A stretch of DNA of 64,000 nt from Thermotalea metallivorans (GCF_001562415.1 NZ_LOEE01000019.1:1-64000); one strand, 5' to 3'; counted from the stretch's first letter, positions 10,117 through 20,082 are shown. The notes: a model not told the origin generated them from the sequence alone. Translations and numbers: made by a program.

Positions 10117-10127
10117 ATCAACGATTC

Positions 10128-11012
10128 CTATGATATTGTTCGATATTTCCCTCTATTTTTCTCCCAATTTTTCCAGATTACCCAAATGGGGCTTGCGATG
10201 AAAATGGAGGAGTAGGCACCTGTTGCAATTCCGGCAATTAAAGGAAGGGCAAACTGTTGAATCGATTCTACTCCCAAAATATACAGGGTTACAATCGTAA
10301 GCAAAGTTGTCAATGAAGTATTGATTGATCTGGATAAGGTTTGTGTAATGCTTTGATTGGCAATTTCCCCATAGCTGGCTTTTCCCATAAATTTGATGTT
10401 TTCTCGGATCCTGTCGAAAACAACGATGGTATCATTGATGGAGTAACCCACGACCGTCAGGATTGCAGCCACAAGAGAACTGTTCATGGGAATTTGAAAT
10501 ATGGCATAGATGGCAATCACAACCAGTACATCATGGATTAACGCAATGATCCCGGCCACGCCAAACTTAAATTCAAATCTATAGCTTATATATAAAAGCA
10601 TACCTGCAGCAGCTATAATAATGGAAAGCAAAGCCCTTCTGCTGATTTCGCTGCCAATTGCAGGGCCAAACTGCTCTGCCTGTCTAAAATCTTTATCCGT
10701 TAAATTATATTTTTCTTTAAAAGCATCAAATATTTCCTGTCTCTGTTCATTGTTTAAATCTTTTTTGGTCTTGATAATAATCTCTTGTTTCTCATCACCG
10801 GCATGGATAATATCTGCATCTAAAGCAAATTTCGATGTAATATCCTTTGCTTCATCCACGCTGATGGTTTTGCCAATATGAATTTGCATCATTGTTCCGC
10901 CAGTAAAGTCAATTCCTAAATTAAAACCTCTGAACAATCCCACTAGCAAACCAATCACAATCATGGCAATAGAAAGACCAAACCATAATTTGCTTTTTTC
11001 TACAATTTTCAC
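10128..11012 (-). CDS. secF: Protein translocase subunit SecF
   Basis: A membrane subunit of the SecDF complex that uses ion flow to help protein export. Six transmembrane segments are expected. Visible are the first helix (about 10-30), GIDFTGGTMMQI, and the family motif YSINDTIVVFDRIREN. A GTG at 11012 (MKIVEKSK) lies eight bases from AAAGGAG. An upstream GTG at 11021 overlaps that site and is rejected. It follows secD by 15 bases. Confidence 0.95.
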   Translation of the reverse strand: MKIVEKSKLWFGLSIAMIVIGLLVGLFRGFNLGIDFTGGTMMQIHIGKTISVDEAKDITSKFALDADIIHAGDEKQEIIIKTKKDLNNEQRQEIFDAFKEKYNLTDKDFRQAEQFGPAIGSEISRRALLSIIIAAAGMLLYISYRFEFKFGVAGIIALIHDVLVVIAIYAIFQIPMNSSLVAAILTVVGYSINDTIVVFDRIRENIKFMGKASYGEIANQSITQTLSRSINTSLTTLLTIVTLYILGVESIQQFALPLIAGIATGAYSSIFIASPIWVIWKNWEKNRGKYRTIS

Positions 11013-11027
11013 TGTATCCACTCCTTT

Positions 11028-12287
11028 CTACGCCCCATATAATTTCGTGTTTCTAAATACATCAAAACTGATAAATAATTTTAAAAGTATTTTAGTAACA
11101 ACCACAGCAGTGAACATGCTGGCAAAAATACCGATCATCAGCGTCACTGCAAAACCTTTGATCGGTCCCGAACCAAATTGGAACAACACCAAGGCTGCAA
11201 TGACTGTGGTGATATTGGAATCTATAATTGTTGTTAAGGCCCTGGAAAATCCTGCATTTACAGAGGCTCTCAAAGTTTTTCCGTTCTTTAATTCTTCCTT
11301 AATTCTTTCAAATATGATGACATTGGCATCTACAGCCATACCGATGGAAAGGATCAATCCAGCAATACCCGGCAATGTAAGTGTCGCCTTCAGGGCAACC
11401 ATTGTCCATAAAACAATAGAAGTGTACAGCACCAATGCAATGTCGGCAATCAAACCTGGCAATTTGTAGTAGACCAACATAAATAGAAAAACCAGAATAA
11501 TGCCAATTGTTCCTGCATCGATGCTTTTGTTTAAGGAATCTATCCCCAGGGTCGGACCTATGGCCGATGTCTGTACCTCTACCAAATTCACCGGCAATGC
11601 TCCTCCCCTGATAAGGGCTGCCAATTCAGAAGCCTCTTCTAATGTAAAATTTCCTGTGATGAGTGCTTTGCCGTTGGGTATCTCATTCTGTACAGCTGGT
11701 GCTGAAATAACATCGTTGTCCAGTACGATAGCAATGATTTTGTCATTGATGTTTGTTGCCGCTGCCAGTTCCCTTGTGGCCTCTTGGAATGCCTTTGCCC
11801 CTTCGCTGTTCAATTCGAGGGCAACCGACGGAATGTTTCCGCGGTCTTTTTCAAATACCACTTCTGCATTTTTTACCTGACTTCCTGTAATAACCACTTC
11901 TCCGTTGGGTTTTATAAATTGAAGCTGGGCTGTTTTTCCGATGGCTTCAATAGCATCACTGGCATTTTGAGCACCCGGTAGTTCAACCCTTATTCTTTTT
12001 TCACCTTCACGAACAATATTGGGCTCTGTTAATCCCATAATATTTACTCTGCGCTCTATGACTTCCTTCGTCTGATTCATGATTTTATCCAAATCATCAC
12101 CAGTGGCATTTGTCTCTGCCTCTAATACCACAAATACGCCGCCTTTCAAGTCCAGTCCCAATCTCATGGATTCACGGATAGGATTGATTTTTACATTGCC
12201 TATTTCCAATCCATAGATGCCTATAATAGCAGATGCAGCGATAATTGCCAATATCAGCAACAAGGCCAATACATTTTTAAAGTTCAT
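11028..12287 (-). CDS. secD: Protein translocase subunit SecD
   Basis: The partner of SecF in the membrane. It has an N-terminal helix (about 5-25), DLKGGVFVVLEAE, a shortened extracytoplasmic P1 region, and the C-terminal six-helix RND-like part with GMAVDANVIIFERIKEE. At about 419 residues it is a short, Gram-positive-type SecD. The second ATG (12287) is better spaced from AAGGTGA than the one at 12293. It is translated together with secF. Confidence 0.95.
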   Translation of the reverse strand: MNFKNVLALLLILAIIAASAIIGIYGLEIGNVKINPIRESMRLGLDLKGGVFVVLEAETNATGDDLDKIMNQTKEVIERRVNIMGLTEPNIVREGEKRIRVELPGAQNASDAIEAIGKTAQLQFIKPNGEVVITGSQVKNAEVVFEKDRGNIPSVALELNSEGAKAFQEATRELAAATNINDKIIAIVLDNDVISAPAVQNEIPNGKALITGNFTLEEASELAALIRGGALPVNLVEVQTSAIGPTLGIDSLNKSIDAGTIGIILVFLFMLVYYKLPGLIADIALVLYTSIVLWTMVALKATLTLPGIAGLILSIGMAVDANVIIFERIKEELKNGKTLRASVNAGFSRALTTIIDSNITTVIAALVLFQFGSGPIKGFAVTLMIGIFASMFTAVVVTKILLKLFISFDVFRNTKLYGA

Positions 12288-12302
12288 CCCCATTCACCTT
12301 CC

Positions 12303-12815
12303 CTATCTGTTTTCTTTCTTATGGGCATTTGCCAACTGTACATATTTTTCGGCAGATCGCCTTAAATGTTCCTTTTCCTCTTCTGTAAGCCCTCTGATCA
12401 CCTTTGCCGGTGAGCCTACAACCAATGAATTCGAAGGAATTTTTTTTCCTGGCGGAATCAAAGATCCAGCACCGATGATTACATAATCTCCAATCTCCGC
12501 CCTGTCGAGAACAATCGCTCCCATTCCCACCAGTACGCAATTGCCGATGGTACATGCATGGACAATCGCCCCGTGGCCCACTGTAACATAATCTCCGATA
12601 ACCGTGGGCATATCATCATTTATATGCACGGTACAATTGTCTTGGATATTAGTATTTTCGCCGATGGTAATTTCATTGCCATCCCCGCGAATCACTGTTC
12701 CATACCAGACATTTGCATTTTTCTTCATGTTTACTCGTCCAATCACTACGGCGTTTTCTGCTATATAACAGCTTTCATGGATCTGGGGCTTATTTCCCTG
12801 ATATTCCAAAATCAT
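12303..12815 (-). CDS. Gamma-class carbonic anhydrase-like hexapeptide-repeat protein
   Basis: A left-handed beta-helix protein of about 170 residues built from hexapeptide repeats (for example VVIGRV, ITIGEN, TVIGDY, VLVGMG). The histidines of the zinc site are seen in TVHIND and VGHGAIVHAC. Family members include active carbonic anhydrases and YrdA-like proteins without shown activity, so the reaction is not certain. The ATG at 12815 is seven bases behind GGGAGG. An ATG at 12821 overlaps the stop of the SCIFF maturase, so the two genes are translationally coupled. Confidence 0.9.
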   Translation of the reverse strand: MILEYQGNKPQIHESCYIAENAVVIGRVNMKKNANVWYGTVIRGDGNEITIGENTNIQDNCTVHINDDMPTVIGDYVTVGHGAIVHACTIGNCVLVGMGAIVLDRAEIGDYVIIGAGSLIPPGKKIPSNSLVVGSPAKVIRGLTEEEKEHLRRSAEKYVQLANAHKKENR

Positions 12816-12817
12816 TT

Positions 12818-14176
12818 TCATGCCTCCCCTTTCATCAATTTTGCCTGTATAAAGAGTGAACATTCAATTCTCTTTTTTTCCATTTGACAGCCAATTTCGT
12901 AGGGTATATGGATATCCTTGTGGAAATGATAAGCGTTGGCATGGCAACCTCCACTACAATAGAATTTTGCCCAGCATTCATTGCACTTTTCTTTATTATA
13001 CACATGGGCATTGCCAAAGGAAATTTGCAGTTCCTTTTCAAATTCTCCATGTAAAATATTTCCCATCCGGAAGGCTTCATTTCCCACAAATTGATGACAC
13101 GGATAGATATCTCCCTCCGGTGTGATGGCCAAATACTCTGCTCCTGCGCCGCAACCTGTAAGTCTTTTGATCACACAAGGACCTTGAGATAAATCAATCA
13201 TAAAGTGAAAGAAATGAAAGTCTTGTCCCATCTTATGCCTTTTTACATATTCTCTGGCAAGGGTTTCATATTGTTCAAAAATATAGTCCAAGTCCTCTTC
13301 CCGAATGGCATAGGCTTTGTCTGCCTCTGCCACCACAGGTTCCACCGAAGTATTTTTAAATCCCAAATCCGCCAAATGCAATACATCGGAAGAAAAATCA
13401 AGGTTATCCCGTGTAAAAGTCCCTCGTACGTAATAGCTTTTTCCATTTCGCATTTCCGCCATTTTTAAAAGTTTAGGAACAATCATGTCATAGGTTCCGT
13501 TGCCGTGGATTGTATATCTCATATTATCGTTTACTTCTTTTCTTCCGTCTATACTTAAAACCACATTGTCCATATGTTCATTGATATACTGCATATTGTC
13601 CTCATTCAGCAAAACCCCATTGGTTGTCAAAGTAAATCTGAATCTTTTTCCCGTTTCTGCCTCTCTTTTTCGCCCGTAATTCACAAGCTCCTTTACCACA
13701 TCAAAATTCATAAGGGGTTCCCCGCCAAAAAAGTCCACTTCTAGATTTTTTCTTGCACCGGAGTGCTCAATTAAAAAATCTAAAGCTTTTTTCCCCACGT
13801 CCAGCGGCATAAGGCTTCTTTCTCCTTTAAAGTTTCCTTGGGAGGCAAAGCAATATTTGCATCGAATATTGCAGTCATGGGCTACATGAAGACATAATGC
13901 TTTCACAACCGGTTTTCTATTTAGAAATGCAGGATGACTGGAATAGCCATCTTCTGTAAACAATAGTCCTTCAGATTCCAAGGTCCTAATCTCATCGATG
14001 GCTTCTCGTATAGATTCCTTGGGATACCTTCCAGCAAGCAAAGCGATGATTTCATCGTTATTTTTTTCTCTATAATAATTCAATATATCATAAACAATTT
14101 CATCAACCACATGAACAGCGCCGCTATTCACATCTAGAACGATTCTTACATCGTCCTGTTTAAATTTGTGTATCAT
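12818..14176 (-). CDS. scfB: SCIFF peptide thioether maturase (radical SAM, SPASM)
   Basis: The radical-SAM enzyme that forms thioether crosslinks in the six-cysteine SCIFF peptide. The 452 residues comprise an N-terminal RRE-like peptide-binding region (about 1-85), the cluster motif C102-x3-C106-x2-C109 (CNIRCKYC), GGEPLMNFD, and a C-terminal SPASM domain with clustered cysteines (CGAGAEYL, IYPCHQF, CNECWAKFYCSGGCH). It is transcribed behind scfA. A terminator and a second promoter lie between the two, which should make peptide more abundant than enzyme. ATG at 14176 with GGGAGGAG upstream. Confidence 0.96.
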   Translation of the reverse strand: MIHKFKQDDVRIVLDVNSGAVHVVDEIVYDILNYYREKNNDEIIALLAGRYPKESIREAIDEIRTLESEGLLFTEDGYSSHPAFLNRKPVVKALCLHVAHDCNIRCKYCFASQGNFKGERSLMPLDVGKKALDFLIEHSGARKNLEVDFFGGEPLMNFDVVKELVNYGRKREAETGKRFRFTLTTNGVLLNEDNMQYINEHMDNVVLSIDGRKEVNDNMRYTIHGNGTYDMIVPKLLKMAEMRNGKSYYVRGTFTRDNLDFSSDVLHLADLGFKNTSVEPVVAEADKAYAIREEDLDYIFEQYETLAREYVKRHKMGQDFHFFHFMIDLSQGPCVIKRLTGCGAGAEYLAITPEGDIYPCHQFVGNEAFRMGNILHGEFEKELQISFGNAHVYNKEKCNECWAKFYCSGGCHANAYHFHKDIHIPYEIGCQMEKKRIECSLFIQAKLMKGEA

Positions 14177-14214
14177 TCATGCTCCTCCCTTTAATTGATA
14201 TAAACCACTATTCT

Positions 14215-14243
14215 ATTGTATATAAACTTTTTTTCTATGACAA
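14215..14243 (-). promoter_or_regulatory. Putative promoter of scfB
   Basis: TTGTCA (14243-14238), 17-bp spacer, TACAAT (14220-14215). It lies between the scfA terminator and scfB. Confidence 0.65.
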
Positions 14244-14250
14244 GTAAAAA

Positions 14251-14277
14251 AACAGCAACCTCAATGCTATTGCTGTT
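14251..14277 (-). terminator. Terminator behind scfA
   Basis: An AACAGCAA/TTGCTGTT stem with an 11-base loop, followed by a run of T on the minus strand. It should reduce read-through into scfB. Confidence 0.85.
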
Positions 14278-14291
14278 TTTTTAGGTATGTA

Positions 14292-14432
14292 TTATTTATT
14301 TTCACATGTTTGATTCGCAACTGTACAGGATGTTTTACAAGCCGATTGACAAGACGTTTGACACTCTCCGCATCCGCCTTTTGCCGCACTATTTTTTAAC
14401 GTTGCATTTGTTAATGTCTGAATATGCTTCAT
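14292..14432 (-). CDS. scfA: SCIFF ('six cysteines in forty-five') precursor peptide
   Basis: A 46-residue ORF read directly from the sequence: it starts MKHIQTLTNATLK and ends TVANQTCENK. Six cysteines lie at residues 21, 24, 28, 32, 36 and 43 in a Gly/Ser/Thr-rich second half. This is the class-wide clostridial ribosomally made peptide modified by the adjacent maturase. GGAGGAG sits seven bases before the ATG. The biological function is still unsettled. It is too short for routine ORF listing. Confidence 0.97.
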   Translation of the reverse strand: MKHIQTLTNATLKNSAAKGGCGECQTSCQSACKTSCTVANQTCENK

Positions 14433-14499
14433 CCTTTTCTCCTCCTCTATCGTAATTTCTACTAAATTATAACATAAACCTATCTTTTATAAAAGCCAT

Positions 14500-14901
14500 T
14501 TATTTTAAATTTACACCGATCATGCCGCCAATACCGCCTGCCGCCATTCCTGTCAGCATCTTGTAAAGCATCAGCCTTCCCACTGAAAAATCATCTAAAA
14601 AAACCCACCCTATTGCAGTGATCAACAGCACAAAGGATAAACCTGCCATGGCTCCGTGGAACCATCCCTTCCTTTTTAACTTGAACCCTGTGTACATGCC
14701 GCCCATGGCAACGCTTATTACCATGACAATAGAAGTTACAATGGGGATAATCGCTTCAGATATACTCGTATATGTAATCAATAAAGCCATTAAAATAAAC
14801 GCAAAGATAGAAAAAATACAGGCGGAAAGGATTCCCTTCATATACACTGTCAATATACTGGTTTTTCGGATGTCAACTCTTTTATTGGATTGCAAGATCA
14901 T
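14500..14901 (-). CDS. TIGR04086-type small membrane protein
   Basis: About 133 residues with four predicted transmembrane segments (about 22-45, 50-72, 84-104, 110-132) and Gly-rich helices such as GMAAGGIGGMIG. It matches the uncharacterised clostridial family found between yajC and the SCIFF genes. Here yajC is displaced by the polysaccharide islet. The start could be GTG 14904, ATG 14901 or a TTG two codons on. Function unknown. Confidence 0.85.
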   Translation of the reverse strand: MILQSNKRVDIRKTSILTVYMKGILSACIFSIFAFILMALLITYTSISEAIIPIVTSIVMVISVAMGGMYTGFKLKRKGWFHGAMAGLSFVLLITAIGWVFLDDFSVGRLMLYKMLTGMAAGGIGGMIGVNLK

Positions 14902-15057
14902 CACCCCACTCAGGAATTCTTATATCATATTTATGCCGGTATATTGATAATATTACTAGAACATTGTCCGTAAAGTGATGGAACTTTTATCCTATGAAAA
15001 TTATATAGGCATTCCCTTGACCTATATTTCATCAAGGTAAGGTAAGGATTGTACTAT

Positions 15058-16137
15058 TTAGTGCTGTATAGTTATATTTCCGCCCAGACGCCACAATGAC
15101 AGACCATAATCTCCCGCTTCTTCAAGAATGCCAAACCATGCATCGATGGTTTTATGATCCCCATACCATACTTCATGGGATATCCCTTCCCTATCCGTAT
15201 AGTTGAATACGATGCTTTGGCTCGAAGCATCCCTGCGGGATTTCCCATGATATTCCTTCATTTTGTCAAGAACATCCGCCTCCGTAACCTGTTTTACTTT
15301 CCCGTCCCCATAAAAATCAAATCCGCCTGTGGCGATTGCAAAGCTGATTTTTCCAGGAATATATTTCATTTTATCAATCATTATCTTTAGAAAATCAATA
15401 TTGGCTTTTGGGCCGGGTTTCGTACCATATCCATGAAGGTTATAGCACATCATAACATATTCCGGCCCTTCTGGAAATGCCAACTCCCTTACAGGTGCAT
15501 CAGGTTCCAGCACAATTCGTACCAAGATATTTTTCTCTGCTGCGGAAGCATATAACTGTTCTATAAAGCGGATAAAATAGTTCCAGAGGATAGTATCCTC
15601 CTGAATGCCTTCATAATCGATTTCGATACCATCATATCTCTCTGCCATAACCATGGAAAGTATAGTATCAATATGGCACCTTCTTCCTTCTTCCGTAGAC
15701 AACAGGTAGTATAATAAATTTGTGTCCTTCAATGAAGATTTATTATCTTCTTGAATAAGGTCGTTCACAAAAGTTAAATAACTTTGATAGCGGCCATCCC
15801 CATAGGCTTTCTTTACTATTTCATAGATTTCTTTTGTAGTTTTCGGGATAAATGGATTTTTCCCTTTATCAAAATAAGCTGCAAAATAACAGATTACACC
15901 TACCTTTTCTCCCATGGCATCAAGTTCATCCATTATATCCGTATCCCAGTATACCGTCCAAACGGAGATTTTCCTATTCCTTCCTTCCCTGTTTTCTCCG
16001 GTATTTCTACTGTCGCTTTCTTCTATCCTCGGGGTTGTCTGGAGCTTTTCCTTAGTATTCTTGTCTGAATTATTACCACAACCCATAAGGAAGATAATAG
16101 CGAAACACAGAAGCCATAGGGCCAGCTTTTTCTTCAT
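15058..16137 (-). CDS. Lipoprotein with GH18-like glycosidase domain
   Basis: A predicted lipoprotein of about 359 residues: signal helix followed by lipobox LMGC near residue 20. The mature part resembles the glycoside hydrolase 18 fold, with the strand motif YDGIEIDYE matching DxxDxDxE, where the last Glu would be the acid catalyst. A later GISHEVWYGD and GLSLWRLGG are also typical of GH18/spore-cortex YaaH-like proteins. It may trim a GlcNAc-containing polymer, which fits the neighbouring deacetylases and synthase. It is the 3'-most gene of the islet. ATG 16137 is preferred over TTG 16140. Confidence 0.8.
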   Translation of the reverse strand: MKKKLALWLLCFAIIFLMGCGNNSDKNTKEKLQTTPRIEESDSRNTGENREGRNRKISVWTVYWDTDIMDELDAMGEKVGVICYFAAYFDKGKNPFIPKTTKEIYEIVKKAYGDGRYQSYLTFVNDLIQEDNKSSLKDTNLLYYLLSTEEGRRCHIDTILSMVMAERYDGIEIDYEGIQEDTILWNYFIRFIEQLYASAAEKNILVRIVLEPDAPVRELAFPEGPEYVMMCYNLHGYGTKPGPKANIDFLKIMIDKMKYIPGKISFAIATGGFDFYGDGKVKQVTEADVLDKMKEYHGKSRRDASSQSIVFNYTDREGISHEVWYGDHKTIDAWFGILEEAGDYGLSLWRLGGNITIQH

Positions 16138-16232
16138 CAATTCTTTTCTCCTTTTCTTTTAAAATTTATGGTTAAAATTCTCCCGATGATGAAGTCATTT
16201 TATAATGATTATTCATTGATATAAAAATATCA

Positions 16233-18101
16233 TTAGAACGTTTTTATAAACCAATTGATTAAATCATTCCATTGTTTTTTGATAGTTGCTTCGGTCTTTT
16301 CCAATCCATGCAGCCGGTTATCATATAATACCGTTTTCTTCTCATACCCATCGCCATTATTTTCATCACTGTCCGTTATATCTGTAATTAATAAATCTCT
16401 GAAAACACCGTCATATACATCATCTGCTATGTTTCTTTGGCTGTACCCATAGGCTCCCCAGGCAGATTCAAGATAAACATAGCCCCCATCCCTTTTGCTT
16501 AAGAGCAAATCACCGATTGCTTTTCTATTGTCAATATATACAGTCAGGCGGTTATCGGACAGGGTAATATCAACTTTTCGATTTCCTGCCTCGCTGATCT
16601 CTATGGTTGGTATATACTTTTCGGCTCCTTCTTCAACAGATCTTGCTTTCTTTTCAGAAGGTTTGAACTGCTTTTCCATATTGGTCTCATTTTTAAATGA
16701 TTTTCCTTCTTTATATATTGCATATTCAGCCCATAAAGCTTCCCGTTTATTTTCTTCTACCGATTGAAATTCAATTTCGTCAAAGTCATTGAAGTCAAGA
16801 CTATATAATACCTCGCCGTTTTCTTTGATAATTAGCCAATTGTTCTGGATATTCACACACACGTATTTTTTCAAATCTTCATCTGCCCTTAGATAGATTG
16901 CTTGGGAGCCTAATTTATTGCCTGTCATGGATGCAGAAACTTTAATATTCTTGTAATTTTTGCTGTCTTTTAAGCGAAGCAATCCATTTCCCTGTGGAAC
17001 GGAAGTAAGAACAATTTCAGAGTCCCTAAATTCGGCTGCACCCCTTATGAGTTCCCAGTATTCCTTCTCTTTTTCATTTCCCCAAACAAATTGGATAGCT
17101 GCTTTTGTATCATCGGCAATCCTCATTAGCAAATGATTTGTATACCAATAGGCTTGAGGCTGCATTCTGGTAAGGTCATAAATATCACATTCTCTGTTAT
17201 TATAAGAATTGCCTTCTCGATTAAAATTCATGGTGAACAGCTTAGACATCCATTCCCGGTTAATTTTGCTTACTGTTTTATTGCTCCCATAGCTGCTTGT
17301 ATTGGAATGCATCAACACATATAGTCTTGGAATTTTTCCCAATTTTTTAGTATATATTTCTTCCATTCGTCTGTAATCATTGCTGATTCTTTCCTTCATT
17401 TCAGAATAGCTCTCTTTGGGGATCTGATATTCGTCCCTGATATAATCCATAAGATAGTGGTTATAATTTCTGCCTAGATATTTGCGCATCCTCGAATACT
17501 CAACAGCACTCAGCTCACCTAAATAATGGTGATAACGATCGAAAACATTAATATACGAAAGACGGTATCCATTGGTACCCAGTTCCCAAAAGGAGCTGCC
17601 CTCCAGATGCTTAAGATCCTCGGGCGAAAGAAATTTCATATCCCGGTTGTCAAACTTATCTGCATAGCTTAGCATCGTCCCGATATAATTATAGTTTTCC
17701 ATAATCTTTTGGGCAAATATAGCAGTGTCCCTGCGTCCGTCCTCGAACATTAAAAAGAGGGACTTTTCAGGCAGGGGAGCACCATTCTTATAATAATTCT
17801 CTATGTCTTCCTGGGTAATGGTGACATATCCGTTATCATGCAGTGCTTTTAAATGCTCCTCAAGTCTCTTTGCACCAATCATTGCTGCAGTACCGTCCCT
17901 GTCCACCGCCAGATAGGAGATCGCAATGAATCCTTTATCTTTTTCGGACAAAATTTTAAGATCATGTTTGTCATAGGGCTCATATTTTGCAAAAACAAAC
18001 AGCCCTTGGATGACTTTTACTGTAAGGACAATAAGTACAATGATTTCCAACGTACTTCTGAATATTTTCTTTTGATCTTTATTCAAATGCAGTAAACTCA
18101 T
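16233..18101 (-). CDS. Membrane-anchored polysaccharide deacetylase-like protein
   Basis: About 622 residues. One N-terminal transmembrane helix (about 18-38) is followed by a region resembling a NodB deacetylase fold (FLMFEDGRRD where active enzymes have TFDDG) and by a C-terminal beta-rich part (about 500-590, VYIDNRKAIGDLLL, YVYLESAWGAYG) like a carbohydrate-binding sandwich. The normal Asp pair and HxxxH are not evident, so deacetylase activity is doubtful. Its position next to the glycosyltransferase suggests polymer handling outside the membrane. Start chosen at ATG 18101, behind GAGG. A GTG lies at 18113. Confidence 0.7.
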   Translation of the reverse strand: MSLLHLNKDQKKIFRSTLEIIVLIVLTVKVIQGLFVFAKYEPYDKHDLKILSEKDKGFIAISYLAVDRDGTAAMIGAKRLEEHLKALHDNGYVTITQEDIENYYKNGAPLPEKSLFLMFEDGRRDTAIFAQKIMENYNYIGTMLSYADKFDNRDMKFLSPEDLKHLEGSSFWELGTNGYRLSYINVFDRYHHYLGELSAVEYSRMRKYLGRNYNHYLMDYIRDEYQIPKESYSEMKERISNDYRRMEEIYTKKLGKIPRLYVLMHSNTSSYGSNKTVSKINREWMSKLFTMNFNREGNSYNNRECDIYDLTRMQPQAYWYTNHLLMRIADDTKAAIQFVWGNEKEKEYWELIRGAAEFRDSEIVLTSVPQGNGLLRLKDSKNYKNIKVSASMTGNKLGSQAIYLRADEDLKKYVCVNIQNNWLIIKENGEVLYSLDFNDFDEIEFQSVEENKREALWAEYAIYKEGKSFKNETNMEKQFKPSEKKARSVEEGAEKYIPTIEISEAGNRKVDITLSDNRLTVYIDNRKAIGDLLLSKRDGGYVYLESAWGAYGYSQRNIADDVYDGVFRDLLITDITDSDENNGDGYEKKTVLYDNRLHGLEKTEATIKKQWNDLINWFIKTF

Positions 18102-18192
18102 AGGCAACCTCACAATACTTTATATAAAAATTTTTATATCGCTTTTTTGTTTTTCTTATTCCCCATTATATAAATTTATATCTTCCAATTTT

Positions 18193-20032
18193 TCAACTGG
18201 CTTTTTCCATTTTATTTCTTTTTTTCTGCTGTTCCAGCTTATCGCTGGGCGTCATGCGAGTTCCCCAGGTAGATTTCCAGAAAGTAAACCAAGCTACGGG
18301 CATCTGCCATAGCAATACTGCTTCATAGAATAAACAAAAGAGAAAGCCGAAAAGCCATGTTGTACTCTTTCTCAGCATCAACTGCACCGCACTCATAAGC
18401 AAAGCCATTGACAGGATACCCACCAGGTATGTCATAGGGAATACCTGATAGAATAAGGGAACATAAATAAAATTGTATACAACTACCACAGGTGCTGCAA
18501 TGGGGACGACTAATCCCATATAAAAGGTTAAAGCTGCAAAGGGTTCCTTTTTCCACATAAATGTTCCGGCAATGAGGGACTCCCGAAGCCATGAACGCTT
18601 CCACCGCATCTGCTGCTTTAGGAATACTTTATATTTACTTGGCAATGGTAGCGCAGATGGCGGAATCCTGATAGCTGGTCCTGTATTGCCTTAGTACAAA
18701 GTTTGTCATGGACCTATCATCGCCGAAAGTAGCCTTCTGCCCCAAAAATCTTTGGTTGAGCCATGCCTCCTTATTTTTCAGGATGATTTCCTTCCGATAG
18801 CACGCCAAGGGGCCCGATAAGCAGGTTACTGCATCAAAATAAGCTTCAGAAGCTTTTACCATACGGAATGCAATATAATAACGGACAGCTTGCATTTTGG
18901 TTAATATATTCGTATAGGTATTGGCAACATCGGTTCTGCCGGCAACGCCTCCCATTTTGGGATCTTTAAACGGCTGGACTAAAGACCTTATGGCAAAAGG
19001 ATTTAAGAAACTGTCGGAATCCACAAAAACGACTAAATCATGCTTCGCTTCCAATACCCCCCGTATAAGAGCTTCTCTTTTTCCACCATTCTTCTTTTGC
19101 ACGATATATTTGACACGTTCCCCTGCATGAAACTGCTCCGCCTCATGATGCAGCTTTTTTACAATTTCATCTATTTTTTCCACGGATCTGTCGGTGGAAC
19201 AGTCATCAATAATGATTACTTCCAGCCGATCCACAGGATAATCCTGGTTAATGCAGCTTAGAATGGTTTTTTGTATCCATTTTTCTTCATTAAAACATGG
19301 GATCAAGATACTTACCCCCGGTGTATAATCAATATCGATTGGTACTTCCCGGTATAAAAATCCAAAGAAATACTTGCTGAGCAAAAAAACAGCCGCAATA
19401 ATGCTATACAAATACAGCCACTTGTTGAATTTAAAGTAAATAATGCTCTCGGCACGCATCAGCACGATAATCCCAACGATAAAAAACAAAAGCAAGCTGG
19501 AAAACATAAGGGCATATCTGCCTTTTCTTGCATAGGAATATGCAGACAATCCCTTTTCAAAAACGAGACCGCATAAATATTCTCCAAGGGAGGTTTCGCT
19601 GACTCTGGCAATTTTTGCAGGAATCTTCACTTTCATTTCCATACCTTCCGGCATGGAACCAGGAATAATCTCAAATTTAAGGGATATCCTATGGGCTTCT
19701 TTCATGTGTTCAATATGGGTTTTGTCCTGAATCTGCAATAAAATGCCCGTCATAGAAATATCTTTTCCCAAGCAACGAAAGGATGTTTTTTTTCCCCCTC
19801 TTTTATAAGTTACGATTACATCATAGTTGACTTTATACCGAATCCCTGCCTGGTTATTAACAATAAAATCATTAATATTCTCCCTTGCTGAACCAGTATA
19901 TTTATCCCCTCGCCTGTCCCTGTTGGTGCGGGAATTGCTTATATCAGGAACATTGGAAAGCAGCCGCCGGTCCTCTTTTGGCTGTAAAAGTATTTCCTCC
20001 ATATTTTTATTTTTGTTAAATATTTTTATCAT
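18193..20032 (-). pseudogene. PilZ-glycosyltransferase 2 polysaccharide synthase, frameshifted
   Basis: Two frames together make one HAS/NodC-like processive glycosyltransferase. The first frame (20032-18635) holds an N-terminal PilZ-like domain (about 64-165, with DISMTG but a poor RxxxR), two membrane helices (172-193, 205-226) and the GT2 domain with IIIDDCS, the DSD metal motif at 338-340, SGPLACYR and FGDDRSMTN. It stops at TAA 18635. The next frame (from about 18645) continues PSKYKVFLKQQMRWKRSW, containing the QxxRW motif, then several membrane helices. Removing one base near 18640-18650 joins them. No canonical slippery site is visible, so this looks like a mutation or sequencing error. 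Confidence 0.85.
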
Positions 20033-20082
20033 TCAACTCCCCCTGTCCATTCCCTCGGTTTTCTTCACCATACGAAACCCTC

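Noticed and set aside
12818-14176. SCIFF maturase as a general anaerobic sulfatase-maturating enzyme
   Set aside because: The SPASM architecture is shared, but the adjacent six-Cys SCIFF peptide and the N-terminal peptide-binding-like region fix the assignment.
18635-18650. Programmed ribosomal frameshift in the polysaccharide synthase
   Set aside because: No canonical slippery heptamer or strong downstream structure is evident, and a second gene of the pathway is also broken.
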